In this document: positions 46,384 to 55,288 of the stretch, piece after piece
Position numbering within the stretch: the stretch's first letter is position 1
Layout: every line of letters begins with the position of its first letter
Source: Brackiella oedipodis DSM 13743
Lineage (GTDB): Bacteria > Pseudomonadota > Gammaproteobacteria > Burkholderiales > Burkholderiaceae_B
Reading direction: 5' to 3'
Assembly (NCBI RefSeq): GCF_000621025.1
Contig: NZ_KK211205.1
Location: 62,001 to 126,000 of the forward strand
Length of the DNA stretch: 64,000 nucleotides
Made by a program: the position numbers and the translations under genes
Notes under the pieces: model-generated
What the model was told of the DNA's origin: nothing
Databases searched by the model: none
The model's input: only the letters and a program-made list of their open reading frames with translations

Positions 46384-46717
46384 AGACTCACCTTTAGATC
46401 AAGTTTGCGCATTTCTAAACGCAATTAGCGTCGCTAGAATGCTCGATATCATGCTTGAATACGCAGTGGTGATTGCGCAGAGGGATCCATCCATTCTATG
46501 GGGCATCGCAAATTCTGACAATTCGGGTTAAGACTGAATCGTGGCGCTGCTTTGCGAGAGCCTCAGCAAGCAAAATTAAACCGTCGTCAGCGATTGACTT
46601 AAATCAATCCAAATGCGGTAAATCCGGTCAGGAGCGCGGACAGCGCTAGTGGTTTTGCTAAGCATGGTGTTTATATGTTTATAATGAATGCATCCCCTCG
46701 CTTACAGGTTCAAATTT
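46384..46717. promoter_or_regulatory. Divergent intergenic region, MHS carrier / lipoprotein
   Basis: These 334 bases hold no convincing gene. A short frame from 46334 on the + strand is only antisense of the carrier's start. A TATAAT-like box (TTATAATGAA, about 46678-46687) stands before the lipoprotein gene. No strong repeat was seen. Confidence 0.3.
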
Positions 46718-47005
46718 ATGAACATCAAAACAATCATGATGATTGGCAGTGCAACCGTGGCTTTGGTCGCTTGCTCAGGTAGCAGTGAAGAGCATCAGCG
46801 ATTGCAGGCTAAATTTGTCACTGGTTGTACGGCCAAAGGTGTCAATCAAGAGATGTGCGAATGTGCGTTTGAACGCATTTCCAAACGTTTTAGTGATGAT
46901 GATCTTAGCCTGATGGATCAACAAGGACCGAGTAAGGCGCTGATTGATGTGGGCATGCAAAGTATCAAGCAATGTTATTTCAAGACCCTCAAGCGCAGCA
47001 ACTAA
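46718..47005 (+). CDS. Small Cys-rich lipoprotein of unknown function
   Basis: A 95-residue exported protein. The signal peptide MNIKTIMMIGSATVALVAC ends with a lipobox (LVAC, Cys19). The mature part has Cys37, Cys47 and Cys49 (GCTAKGVNQEMCECAF) and one more Cys near residue 89, a spacing seen in small periplasmic proteins with paired disulfides. Charged helices follow (ERISKRFSDDDLSLMDQQG). I do not recognise a named family. The ATG at 46718 is chosen because the signal peptide starts there; another at 46688 adds residues before it. It lies 57 bases before the EcsC-family gene. Confidence 0.72.
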   Translation: MNIKTIMMIGSATVALVACSGSSEEHQRLQAKFVTGCTAKGVNQEMCECAFERISKRFSDDDLSLMDQQGPSKALIDVGMQSIKQCYFKTLKRSN

Positions 47006-47062
47006 GATCGTCTATACTGGCGTCACTTATCACTTCAATCGCTCCATAGGAGTCCCCTCAAG

Positions 47063-47929
47063 ATGCAGCCCCAAGACCTCAAGGATTTAGAACTGGCCGT
47101 CCGCTTACTAGAGACGCCATCCATCACTACGCAAATTAGCCATGTAGTGGGAAAACCGGTTGATTACTTTATGAAGTATGTGCCCAAGAGTGCCCAAGGC
47201 ACGGTCAACAAGGCGATCAGTAAGGTCTTATACAAAACCGTTGAGGCTGCCAGTGGCACCCTCAAAGAGGGCAACACTAAAAGCGCCAATAAAAGTCATC
47301 TAGTCGCTGCAGGCTTATCGGGGGCTGTCGGTGGTTTTTTTGGTTTTTCAGGCTTGACGGTCGAGTTGCCTCTGACCACAACCATTATCATGCGCTCGAT
47401 TATGGATATTGCACGCAGTGAGGGGTTTTCTGTCAAGGACCCTGAGACCCGACTCAGTTGCATAGAGGTGTTTAGCTTCAAAGGCAATTATAGCGAACAT
47501 GACGATAATGCTGAGTCAGGCTACTACCTCACACGCACGGGATTGGCACAAATCACGAATATGACGACGAAGGAACTCTCTAAACTTGTCACGCAAGGCG
47601 CGGGCGGTTTAAATATACCGAGCAGTGCGAGCAAATTATTAGCGCGGTTTATAGATACCATTGCGCAACGCTTTGGCATCGTCATCTCCGAGAAAATGGC
47701 GGCTCAGCTCGTGCCCGTGCTCGGTGCGGCGGCGGGCGCTTCCCTGAACGCTTTATTCTTGCGCTTTTACCAGAACATGGCCAAGGGGCACTTTATTGTG
47801 AAGCGACTCGAACTAAAATACGGCACAGAAGAAGTCCGCCACGTGTACGAAGACATTTTGCGACGGGGAGGGTCTCTGGCCTCTGCGGAGCCTAGCGCGG
47901 CCCTACCCAATACGCAGCCAAAAGTCTAG
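47063..47929 (+). CDS. EcsC family protein
   Basis: A 288-residue protein of the EcsC family. The conserved core is HLVAAGLSGAVGGFFGFSGL, LTTTIIMRSIMDIARSEGF and LSCIEVFSFKG; the C-terminal part has SEKMAAQLVPVLGAAAGASLNALFLRFYQNMA, a typical glycine-rich hydrophobic segment. Members are often peripheral or monotopic membrane proteins; EcsC in Bacillus sits with the EcsAB transporter, but no ABC genes are found here. Function not known. AGGAG is 11 bases before the ATG. Confidence 0.82.
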   Translation: MQPQDLKDLELAVRLLETPSITTQISHVVGKPVDYFMKYVPKSAQGTVNKAISKVLYKTVEAASGTLKEGNTKSANKSHLVAAGLSGAVGGFFGFSGLTVELPLTTTIIMRSIMDIARSEGFSVKDPETRLSCIEVFSFKGNYSEHDDNAESGYYLTRTGLAQITNMTTKELSKLVTQGAGGLNIPSSASKLLARFIDTIAQRFGIVISEKMAAQLVPVLGAAAGASLNALFLRFYQNMAKGHFIVKRLELKYGTEEVRHVYEDILRRGGSLASAEPSAALPNTQPKV

Positions 47930-48019
47930 TTAAAATTGTTAAGCACTCTCAGCAAGTAGGTCAGGCTTGCTAGAACAGACTATACTGACGTCTATTAAAT
48001 TAATTCTCAGGGGGGAAGT

Positions 48020-48490
48020 ATGACCATAGCAGGGCGATTGAGTCGAGCCAGCCTACTAGGACTGACAGTTTTATTGGGGGCTTGTCAACATAGTTCATTC
48101 AATAGCACAGAATCGGACCAAGAAAAACAGATTCATGTCTATCGTCAGGCCGAACAAAAAGGCACGGTGGTGTTTGCGGTTGCACAAGCGTGTGAGCATG
48201 TGGGATCACACCCAACCATGGATGAGGCGCGCCAAAAAATCGAGCAAACCCTGGTCTTGACCAATAAAGTCAATGCCGAAGAGGCCAGTTATATTGTTGA
48301 TCGCTTACAGACCAACTTTAAGATCCTCAACCAACTGCCGGATCTCAAAAAAGCCCATGGCGAAATTGAAAACAATTTGCGCCAAGCTTCGAGTGCCGAA
48401 AAACACGAAATTTGTCGTCGTGCCGCCGCACATAATCTGCAAGAATTTATCGATAGCCTCAAACAAATTAAGAGACAAACCCAACACTAG
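48020..48490 (+). CDS. Helical lipoprotein of unknown function
   Basis: A 156-residue exported protein. The signal peptide ends in LLGAC with Cys22. The mature part is helical and polar, with one Cys (QACEHVG) and another near the end (KHEICRRAAAHN), which may pair, and a Gln/Lys-rich C-terminus. No named family recognised. AGGGGGGAAG precedes the ATG. It is the third gene of a lipoprotein-EcsC-lipoprotein row; a terminator follows at once. Confidence 0.7.
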   Translation: MTIAGRLSRASLLGLTVLLGACQHSSFNSTESDQEKQIHVYRQAEQKGTVVFAVAQACEHVGSHPTMDEARQKIEQTLVLTNKVNAEEASYIVDRLQTNFKILNQLPDLKKAHGEIENNLRQASSAEKHEICRRAAAHNLQEFIDSLKQIKRQTQH

Positions 48491-48497
48491 TCATTTC

Positions 48498-48525
48498 AAA
48501 CCCAAGTGTCACTTGGGTTTTTTTT
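48498..48525 (+). terminator. Terminator after the helical lipoprotein gene
   Basis: CCCAAG and CTTGGG (48501-48517) enclose TGTCA; AAA precedes and eight T follow, so the stem can be extended by A-T pairs. Confidence 0.88.
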
Positions 48526-48604
48526 GTGCTATATGCACCGGGCCATTAAGGTCATGCTGGTAATACCGTGTTTTCCCTAGAAATCAAGGTCTTGTAAGCG
48601 GGTG

Positions 48605-48610
48605 TATAAT
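48605..48610 (+). promoter_or_regulatory. Candidate -10 box of the gcd-pqqU operon
   Basis: A perfect TATAAT stands 58 bases before the gcd start. The -35 region (around 48582-48587) matches poorly, so an activator may be needed. The gap between the previous terminator and gcd holds no other feature. Confidence 0.4.
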
Positions 48611-48667
48611 AGTTCCCAATTGCGGTTTACTTTGTAAGCCCTTTCATCTACTGTATCAGGAAGTAAC

Positions 48668-51073
48668 ATGCTCAACAAAATTACCTCCCTCATCATGCTC
48701 GTGATAGGCGTGGTGCTAGCCTATATGGGTTGGCAAGTTCTCAACGCCGGCGCGGGTCCCTTCTACTTGGTGACCTCTATCGGTTTGATATTTGCCGCCA
48801 TTCTACTTTTTACCAACAGCCGATTTGTACTGACCTTTTATGCCTTATTAATGTGGGTCACCCTCGGCTGGATTATTTACCAAGTCGGTTTTGACAAATG
48901 GCAATGGATCCCGCGCGGTGATGTGATTGCTGTGATTGGTTTATGGTTAGCATTGCCATGGACGGTCAGACGCGTCAACAAACCGCATGATCCTAAAAAT
49001 GCCTCTGGATTCCATCCATTTCTTGGCTCTACCGTCATCATCATGTTGATCATGACCGTGGTGATTGCTTTTTATGATGCTTATCCCACTAAAGGGGAAC
49101 TCGCCAACGAAAGAGTGGATTTAGACAATGTGCCTAGCAAGGACTGGTCGTCTTATGGGGGTGACCTCAATGGCCGTCGTTTCTCTGCGCTTAAGCAAAT
49201 CAACAATAGCAATGCGAAGGACTTGGTGAAAGCTTGGGAATATCATACCGGCGATATCCGTGATCCTAAGGTTGATGCCTCTGAATATACCTTTGAGGTC
49301 AACCCGCTCAAGGTTAATGGCTTGTTGTATATATGTACGCCACATGCCGAGGTGCATGCGCTCAATCCACAAACGGGTGAGTTGGCCTGGAAATTTGTTC
49401 CACCTACCGATCCAAGCAATCAACGTCAACACCAAACTTGCCGTGGCGTGAGCTATTACGACTTGGCTGATATGGGCGCTAGCGATAGCCGCTTTAGCGA
49501 TGCCAAAAGCACCGAGACGCCAGCGGCACAAACTTGCCAAAAACGCATCTATAACAGCACGCCAGAGGGCGAGCTCTTTGCTCTAGATGCCAATACTGGT
49601 GAAGTATGTACAGATTTTGCGGACAACGGCAAAATCGATCTCAAAAAGAATCTCGGTGAGGTTCGTCCTCATACCTATATGGTGACTTCACCTCCTGTAG
49701 TTGCCGATGGTCTAGTGATTATTAATGCTTCAGTGACCGACAATGCCTATAACAAAGGCAATCCGGGCGGTGTTTTACGTGCCTTTGATGCGCGCACCGG
49801 TAAACTTGTTTGGAACTTTAATCCAGCGCATCCCGATGACACAACACCAATTGCTGAAGACGGTGTCTACGATCATGACACGCCGATCTCATGGCCAGAT
49901 ATGTCGGCTGACATCCAAAACGGCCTCATCTATGTGCCGTATGGTAACTATTCACCTGACCAAATTGGTGTTAACCGTGATATGGATTCTGCCAAAGAGC
50001 AATTCCGTGATGCCTTAGTAGCCTTAGACATCAAAACGGGTCATCTCAAATGGAAATTCCAAACGACCTATCATGATTTGTGGGATCGCGATAATCCCTC
50101 ACAACCACCTTTAGCGGATATCGACTACAAAGGTCAAAAACGTCAGGTAGTTTTTGTACCCACTAAAGTAGGCAATATCTTCGTCTTGGATCGCCTCACG
50201 GGTGAGCCTGTCTATCCAGTGACCCAAAAAGAAGTCTCCACCGATGGTGTCATCCCTGGTGAGCGTCCATCACCAACGCAGCCTGTCTCTGCGCTTAACT
50301 TCACCCCTAAACCGCTCTCTATTCAAGATATGTGGGGGACTTCACCTTTTGATCATATGCAGTGTCAGCTCATGTATCACCGCTTACGCTATGATCACAA
50401 TGCGTGGACACCACCTTCAACCAAAGAGATCTTGCTTTACCCAGGTAATATCGGGGTCTTTAACTGGGGCTCCGTGGCCATTGACCCAGAGCGTCAATTG
50501 CTCGTTGCCGCACCGATACGCTTACCTTATCAAGTTATGCTTGAAAAACGTAAAGGCGACGATTTAACCAAACGTATTTTCACTAAAGAAGGGGATCCTG
50601 TTTGGAACGAGAACATGGAGGGTCAATACTCCATCAAAATCCAAAATATGGTCTCTGCGACAGGGGCGCCTTGCTCTGCACCACCTTGGGGAACCTTGGT
50701 GGGTGTCGACCTCAAAACGGGTAAGACAGCATGGCAACGTCGTATTGGTAACACCAAAAACCTCAAAACCAATTTCTTACCGTTTGGTTTCCCTATTCCG
50801 TTCACCATGGGCATGGTAGCACACGGTGGTGCCGTGATTACCGCTGGGGATATTGTGATCCAAGGTGCCACTGCCGATGATTACTTCCACGTATACGATC
50901 TCAACACCGGTAAAACCTTATGGCAAACCGAGTTGAGTGCGGGTGCACAATCTACGCCAACCACCTATGAAGGCGATGACGGTGTGCAATATATTGTAAT
51001 TGCCGCGGGAGGTCACGGGTCTTTAGGTACCACTCCTGGCGATAGTGTGGTCGCTTTTAAACTCAAAAAATAG
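48668..51073 (+). CDS. gcd: Membrane-bound PQQ-dependent dehydrogenase, glucose/quinate/shikimate family
   Basis: An 801-residue quinoprotein, nearly the length of E. coli Gcd (796). Five membrane helices fill residues 1-135. The periplasmic eight-bladed propeller starts at DWSSYGGDLNGRRFSALKQIN. Residues matching the E. coli catalytic set are present: His255 (QHQTCRG; E. coli His262), Asp473 (HDLWDRD; Asp466), Lys500 (VPTKVGNIFVLD; Lys493) and His783 (AAGGHGSLG; His775). It oxidises the substrate in the periplasm and passes electrons to ubiquinone. Alignment is from memory and favours glucose, but quinate or other polyols cannot be excluded. AGGAAG precedes the ATG. A PqqU-like receptor follows after 6 bases; no PQQ synthesis genes are in view. 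Confidence 0.92.
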   Translation: MLNKITSLIMLVIGVVLAYMGWQVLNAGAGPFYLVTSIGLIFAAILLFTNSRFVLTFYALLMWVTLGWIIYQVGFDKWQWIPRGDVIAVIGLWLALPWTVRRVNKPHDPKNASGFHPFLGSTVIIMLIMTVVIAFYDAYPTKGELANERVDLDNVPSKDWSSYGGDLNGRRFSALKQINNSNAKDLVKAWEYHTGDIRDPKVDASEYTFEVNPLKVNGLLYICTPHAEVHALNPQTGELAWKFVPPTDPSNQRQHQTCRGVSYYDLADMGASDSRFSDAKSTETPAAQTCQKRIYNSTPEGELFALDANTGEVCTDFADNGKIDLKKNLGEVRPHTYMVTSPPVVADGLVIINASVTDNAYNKGNPGGVLRAFDARTGKLVWNFNPAHPDDTTPIAEDGVYDHDTPISWPDMSADIQNGLIYVPYGNYSPDQIGVNRDMDSAKEQFRDALVALDIKTGHLKWKFQTTYHDLWDRDNPSQPPLADIDYKGQKRQVVFVPTKVGNIFVLDRLTGEPVYPVTQKEVSTDGVIPGERPSPTQPVSALNFTPKPLSIQDMWGTSPFDHMQCQLMYHRLRYDHNAWTPPSTKEILLYPGNIGVFNWGSVAIDPERQLLVAAPIRLPYQVMLEKRKGDDLTKRIFTKEGDPVWNENMEGQYSIKIQNMVSATGAPCSAPPWGTLVGVDLKTGKTAWQRRIGNTKNLKTNFLPFGFPIPFTMGMVAHGGAVITAGDIVIQGATADDYFHVYDLNTGKTLWQTELSAGAQSTPTTYEGDDGVQYIVIAAGGHGSLGTTPGDSVVAFKLKK

Positions 51074-51079
51074 TATGGA

Positions 51080-53248
51080 ATGATGCGTAGTTTTCGGCTT
51101 AAACCTAGCGCAGTGCTATTGTTAAGCGCCTTTGTTGGACCCGTCGTACAGGCACAGTCAAATACGGCAGCCAAAGCTTCTGCTACCAGTGTCGCGGCCA
51201 CCCAACCTAAGGTCGCGCAACTGGCGCCAATAGAAGTCAATGCGGCCCATATCCAGCGTACGATTATGCAGAGTCCGACCTCGATATATGAGGTCGTCAA
51301 AAACCCTGATGCGATGAGTACCAATATCAATCTTGATGAGGTGCTACGAGGCGTGCCAGGATTACAGGTCAATAATCGAGAAAACTACGCACAAGATGCC
51401 CAATTATCTATCCATGGTTTTGGTGCGCGCTCGACGTTTGGGGTACGCGGCATCCGTCTTTATGTTGATGGTATCCCGGCGACCATGCCTGACGGGCAGG
51501 GGCAAACCTCGAACATCGATTTAAGCAGTCTCGAAAGTATGCAAGTCATTACGGGACCGTTTTCTTCGCTGTATGGTAATTCCTCTGGTGGTACGATTCT
51601 TGCCAATACACGTACGGGCGAGGGTCGTCCGAGTATCTCTTTACAAGGTACGACGGGTAGCAAGAAGCGGCAACAAGGCAATGTCTTGCTGCAAGGTGGT
51701 GGCCAAGTAGGCACTTGGATGCCAGACTATACCTTGAGCTCGAATTATTTTCATACCAATGGTTATCGTGATCGCACCCGGACCGACAAAAATCTAAACA
51801 ATGCGAAGCTGCATTGGCAATTACATGATGGTAGCGACATTAATTGGATTTTTAATGATGTGCACATCAATGCCCAGGATCCAGGCGGCATCACGCGTGA
51901 GGATTGGGAGGATGATCCTCGCAAACAACATGAGGGTTTGCAACAATACAAGGGTCGTAAGGTCCTTAAACAAACGCAAACGGGTCTGACTTGGAATAAA
52001 CCGCTAAATGAGCATAATGACTTATATGCCATGGCTTATTTTGGACGACGTCACGTCTTACAATTCCTTACTATCCCGCAAGCTCCCCAAAAGAAACCTG
52101 CGCATGCCGGGGGTGTGGTGGACTTTACCCGTCATTACTATGGCGCCGATCTACGTTGGTTCAATCATGATAGTTTGCCTGGTGTTAGCTCCACGGTGGG
52201 GCTAGCCTTTGATCGCATGACAGAGAACCGCCACGGTTATGAGAACTTTGTGATGCAAGGCAAACAACCGAAGTATGGCACCAAAGGCAATATGCGTCGT
52301 GACGAGACCAATACCTTATGGAATTTGGATCCGTATGTGCAGGCCTCTTGGGAGTTCTTACCAGGTGTTTTTGCCGATACAGGCTTGCGCTATAGCAATA
52401 TTCACTTCAAAACCGATGACCATTACGTGCATCCAGGCAATGGTGATGATAGCGGTAAAAGCAGTTATGATCGCTGGTTACCTTCCGTTGCCTTGGGATG
52501 GCAGGCCTTAGATCAATTGTATGTGTATGGGAGCTATAGCAAAGGCTTTGAGACCCCGACCTTTACCGAGAGTGCGTATCGCGCCGACGATAAATCTGGA
52601 TTTAATACTGATTTACAACCTTCTCGCAGCGATAACTACGAAATCGGCCTCAAATCAGACAATCAGCTAGGGCGCTTTACCGCGGCATTTTTCTACATCA
52701 CTACCAAGGATGATATCGTGGCGGGTGTCAATGCGGGCGGACGCAGTACCTTCCGTAATGCCGACAAAACTCGCCGCAAAGGCGTCGATCTGGCTTGGGA
52801 GAAATACCTCTGGCAAGACCTGCGCTTAGGTGCCAGTTATAGCTTTGTGAGTGCGAGTTTTGCCTCAGACATTCCTGCCTTAGAGAAGCGCCCTATGGTC
52901 AACGCTGGCAATCGTATTCCAGGTGTAGCCAAACATCAAGCCTATGCCAGTATCGATTGGGCACCAGAGCAGGGATTACAGGCCACTTTGGATGCGACCT
53001 ATAAGGATAAGATCCAAGTCGATGATATCAATTCCGACCATGCACCAAGTTACCTAGTGGCTGGTGCGGGTCTGGGTTATATCTGGAAGCATGAGGATTG
53101 GCAGTTCAATGCATTTGCTCGGGTCGATAATCTCTTTAACCGTAAATACATTGGCTCGGTGATTGTGAATGATGGTAATGGCCGCTTTTTTGAGCCTGCC
53201 AATAAACGCACAGCCAATGTTGGTCTCAAAATCACCAAGACCTTTTAA
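51080..53248 (+). CDS. pqqU: TonB-dependent outer-membrane receptor, PQQ transporter PqqU/YncD-like
   Basis: A 722-residue receptor with a signal peptide (cleavage after VQAQ, about residue 27), a plug domain and a 22-strand barrel. The plug and barrel follow E. coli YncD closely as I remember it: NYAQDAQLSIHGFGARSTFG, RGIRLYVDGIPATMPDG and QGQTSNIDLSS, then DDHYVHPGNGDDSGKSSY, and at the C-terminus YIGSVIVNDGNGRFFEP. YncD/PqqU is the known E. coli PQQ importer. The gene starts 6 bases after gcd, with which it is surely cotranscribed, and gcd needs PQQ. The ATG at 51080 or 51083 is usable; GGA stands close. A terminator follows. The ligand is inferred from similarity and context. Confidence 0.85.
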   Translation: MMRSFRLKPSAVLLLSAFVGPVVQAQSNTAAKASATSVAATQPKVAQLAPIEVNAAHIQRTIMQSPTSIYEVVKNPDAMSTNINLDEVLRGVPGLQVNNRENYAQDAQLSIHGFGARSTFGVRGIRLYVDGIPATMPDGQGQTSNIDLSSLESMQVITGPFSSLYGNSSGGTILANTRTGEGRPSISLQGTTGSKKRQQGNVLLQGGGQVGTWMPDYTLSSNYFHTNGYRDRTRTDKNLNNAKLHWQLHDGSDINWIFNDVHINAQDPGGITREDWEDDPRKQHEGLQQYKGRKVLKQTQTGLTWNKPLNEHNDLYAMAYFGRRHVLQFLTIPQAPQKKPAHAGGVVDFTRHYYGADLRWFNHDSLPGVSSTVGLAFDRMTENRHGYENFVMQGKQPKYGTKGNMRRDETNTLWNLDPYVQASWEFLPGVFADTGLRYSNIHFKTDDHYVHPGNGDDSGKSSYDRWLPSVALGWQALDQLYVYGSYSKGFETPTFTESAYRADDKSGFNTDLQPSRSDNYEIGLKSDNQLGRFTAAFFYITTKDDIVAGVNAGGRSTFRNADKTRRKGVDLAWEKYLWQDLRLGASYSFVSASFASDIPALEKRPMVNAGNRIPGVAKHQAYASIDWAPEQGLQATLDATYKDKIQVDDINSDHAPSYLVAGAGLGYIWKHEDWQFNAFARVDNLFNRKYIGSVIVNDGNGRFFEPANKRTANVGLKITKTF

Positions 53249-53271
53249 CATAACGTAGTGTTATTTTTTCT

Positions 53272-53310
53272 AAAAGCGCCAGTCTCTGAGACTTGGCGCT
53301 TTTGTTTTTT
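53272..53310 (+). terminator. Terminator of gcd-pqqU
   Basis: AAAAGCGCCAGTCTC (53272-53286) pairs with GAGACTTGGCGCTTTT with a single bulge, giving a very stable stem, followed by TTTGTTTTTT. Confidence 0.9.
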
Positions 53311-53471
53311 GTTGATAAAAAACAGGAAGTTAGCGCACAGCTTTGACTATAATGAAAGTTGCTCTGCAGTCGGCTGAGCAAATCATACGCTGGCTCTTTT
53401 TGAGCGGCTCGCCATATTGTTATATGAATGCTGTATGATTGCCCCCTTAACGTTAACTTATAGGTGACACC

Positions 53472-54002
53472 ATGCAAACGTATCAAGTACGCACGTATCC
53501 TGCGCTAACCCGTTATCTACATTGGACCATAGCCATTTTAATGATATATATGGCGGGCTCGGCCGTGATTCATTTCTTTGGCATCAAACTAGAAGGCATG
53601 ATGCCCATCCACTTTGAAATCGGCAAAATTATCTTTGTACTCAATATTCTGAGCATGATTGTGGCGGCCTGTACGGTCAGTCAGCGACCACCACGCTACA
53701 ACACCGTCTCTTCCTTAGGCCATCTCGCGATCAAGATCTTGCTCTTTGTTGTGCCACTCATCATGATTATTCGCTTTTATGGCAACGGCGGTCCTGTGGA
53801 TTTATTAGGTATTACTTTCATCGAGGGCACTGGCCAAAAAAATCCAGCGATTGTTAGTGCCACCGATGGCTGGCATGTTTACCTCGGCTGGCTATTAATG
53901 GCCTGTGTGGTCGGTCATATCTTTATGGCCATCAAACACCGCGTTTCGGGTAGTGACCAAGATGTCCTACCGCGTATGGCCACTTGGGTCAAACCTAAAT
54001 AA
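53472..54002 (+). CDS. Cytochrome b561 family protein
   Basis: A 176-residue protein with four membrane helices. Candidate heme ligands are His17 (RYLHWTIA), His47 (MPIHFEIGK), His135 (GWHVYLGW) and His149 (VVGHIFMAIKH), matching the two-heme b561 pattern of YodB/CybB, which passes electrons between ubiquinone and periplasmic partners. It follows the quinoprotein operon but has its own spacing and terminators on both sides. The ATG at 53472 is preceded by AGGTGACACC. Confidence 0.9.
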   Translation: MQTYQVRTYPALTRYLHWTIAILMIYMAGSAVIHFFGIKLEGMMPIHFEIGKIIFVLNILSMIVAACTVSQRPPRYNTVSSLGHLAIKILLFVVPLIMIIRFYGNGGPVDLLGITFIEGTGQKNPAIVSATDGWHVYLGWLLMACVVGHIFMAIKHRVSGSDQDVLPRMATWVKPK

Positions 54003-54006
54003 GTAC

Positions 54007-54047
54007 AAAAAACGTTGCGAGTAGATTGAAGTCGCAACGTTTTTTTT
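54007..54047. terminator. Terminator of the cytochrome b561 gene
   Basis: AACGTTGCGA (54011-54020) and TCGCAACGTT (54032-54041) form a perfect stem, with A run before and T run after, so it can serve the convergent EamA gene too. Confidence 0.9.
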
Positions 54048-54068
54048 ATCAGTCTAAATTATGTCATC

Positions 54069-54989
54069 TCAACGGGCTTGTCCCGCACGCCCCTCATAAT
54101 AACTAATCGCTAATAACGACAACACCATCATCACAGCGCCGAGCCAAAATTGCCATGACACCCCCCAGCCAAAAAATAAATAGCCAAGTAGCACATTGAG
54201 CGGTAGTTTGAGATAGTCAAAAGGTTGAGTAAATAGCGCGTCGGCGAGGGCGTAGGCCTTGGCAATTGCATATTGACCGATGCAGGTCAGCAAAGCAAGG
54301 AGTATCAGGCTGAGTAAGAGTTGGCTTTGGCCCTGTCTAAAGGGTTGCGCGATCGCACCGAAATCCGTAAAACTTGCAATGGCAAAATTAATCGGAATCA
54401 TGAGCAAATACATATAAGCCACCATAGTGGTGGCGTTGTCTTTGTTAGACAAAAACTTCAGAAGAACGGAATGCATGGCCCAACAAAAGGCGGCTAATAA
54501 CGGGAACACCGCAATCACACTAAAGTTTTGCAGTTTTGGCTCCAAAATAATCAACGCGCCCAAAAAGCCCGTAAACGTCGCAATGACACGCAGTTTACTG
54601 GCTTTTTCTTTGAGTAATAAAATCGCCCCCAAACTCGCAAATAGGGGGGAGGTCATAAGGAGAGCCACACCCTCGCCAATCGGAAAATTAAGCGTCAGTG
54701 CCTTAACCCAAAATTGAATGCCGATGACGGCAATTACGATACGCCAAAAATGTGTCATAAAATGCTCAGTTGCAAACACTTGAGTAAAGCCATGCTTGAG
54801 CAGAGAAGGCAGTAACAATAAAAAAGCAAAGAAATATTGGTAAAAGGCAATCCAACTGGAATCAAAGGTGGGAGCAAACTCACTAATGCTTGGGGTAATG
54901 ACATTAATAGCTGCAAAGGCCATGCCAGAAAGCACCATCCAGAGGGCAGCAGCGCTTGCATGAGAAGAATTAAAACGACTTAAAGACAT
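54069..54989 (-). CDS. DMT superfamily EamA-type transporter
   Basis: A 306-residue inner-membrane protein with ten helices in two EamA repeats (about residues 12-140 and 155-295). PIGEGVALLMTSPLFASLGAILLLKE and FTQPFDYLKLPLNVLLGYLFFGW are the typical helix 3-4 and 8-9 parts. DMT carriers export amino acids and metabolites; the substrate is unknown. Single gene, divergent from the iron-uptake operon across a 366-base gap. Confidence 0.88.
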   Translation of the reverse strand: MSLSRFNSSHASAAALWMVLSGMAFAAINVITPSISEFAPTFDSSWIAFYQYFFAFLLLLPSLLKHGFTQVFATEHFMTHFWRIVIAVIGIQFWVKALTLNFPIGEGVALLMTSPLFASLGAILLLKEKASKLRVIATFTGFLGALIILEPKLQNFSVIAVFPLLAAFCWAMHSVLLKFLSNKDNATTMVAYMYLLMIPINFAIASFTDFGAIAQPFRQGQSQLLLSLILLALLTCIGQYAIAKAYALADALFTQPFDYLKLPLNVLLGYLFFGWGVSWQFWLGAVMMVLSLLAISYYEGRAGQAR

Positions 54990-55221
54990 GGTTATCCATC
55001 AAATATAGGGCGCGTTGAGCAGATCAGACATCATTCAGCTTGGGCCTAAGCCAACACCCGAAAGTACGGCCAAAATTCTGCTACTTATTGAATTTTGTCG
55101 TCTATATGCAACAACTTGTAAATACACAGCAATGTGCCATTTTAATCATAAAAAGGCAGAATTCTACAGTGAAAACCAGCAATAAATCTGAGAGGCTCGA
55201 CTATTTGCAACGGAAAGTAAC

Positions 55222-55262
55222 AATGAAAATATTTATCATTACCAGTCTAATTCACTTATAAT
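55222..55262 (+). promoter_or_regulatory. Fur box overlapping the promoter of the iron-uptake operon
   Basis: The 19-mer at 55222-55240 starts AATGAAAAT and ends TTTATCATT; its arms AATGA and TCATT are perfect inverses. Against the 7-1-7 Fur core TGANAAT-N-ATTNTCA it has a single mismatch (55224-55238). A perfect -10 box TATAAT stands at 55257-55262 and the Fur site covers the -35 position, the classic arrangement for Fe2+-Fur repression. It lies about 95 bases before the first gene of a DUF3325-DUF3649-PepSY-TonB receptor operon. Confidence 0.78.
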
Positions 55263-55288
55263 GTGTCTAATCGTTAAAGGTAGATGAT

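Noticed and set aside
46704-46714. GGTTCAAAT resembling a tRNA T-arm
   Set aside because: No acceptor stem, D-arm or anticodon arm can be built around it; it is the leader of a lipoprotein gene.
51080-53248. Siderophore receptor as the call for the gene after gcd
   Set aside because: The plug and C-terminal strands follow YncD/PqqU, and the gene is joined to a PQQ enzyme; no Fur-like site precedes it.
55040-55261. 73-residue reading frame upstream of the iron operon
   Set aside because: It runs through the Fur box and promoter, lacks a ribosome binding site and has no protein-like pattern.
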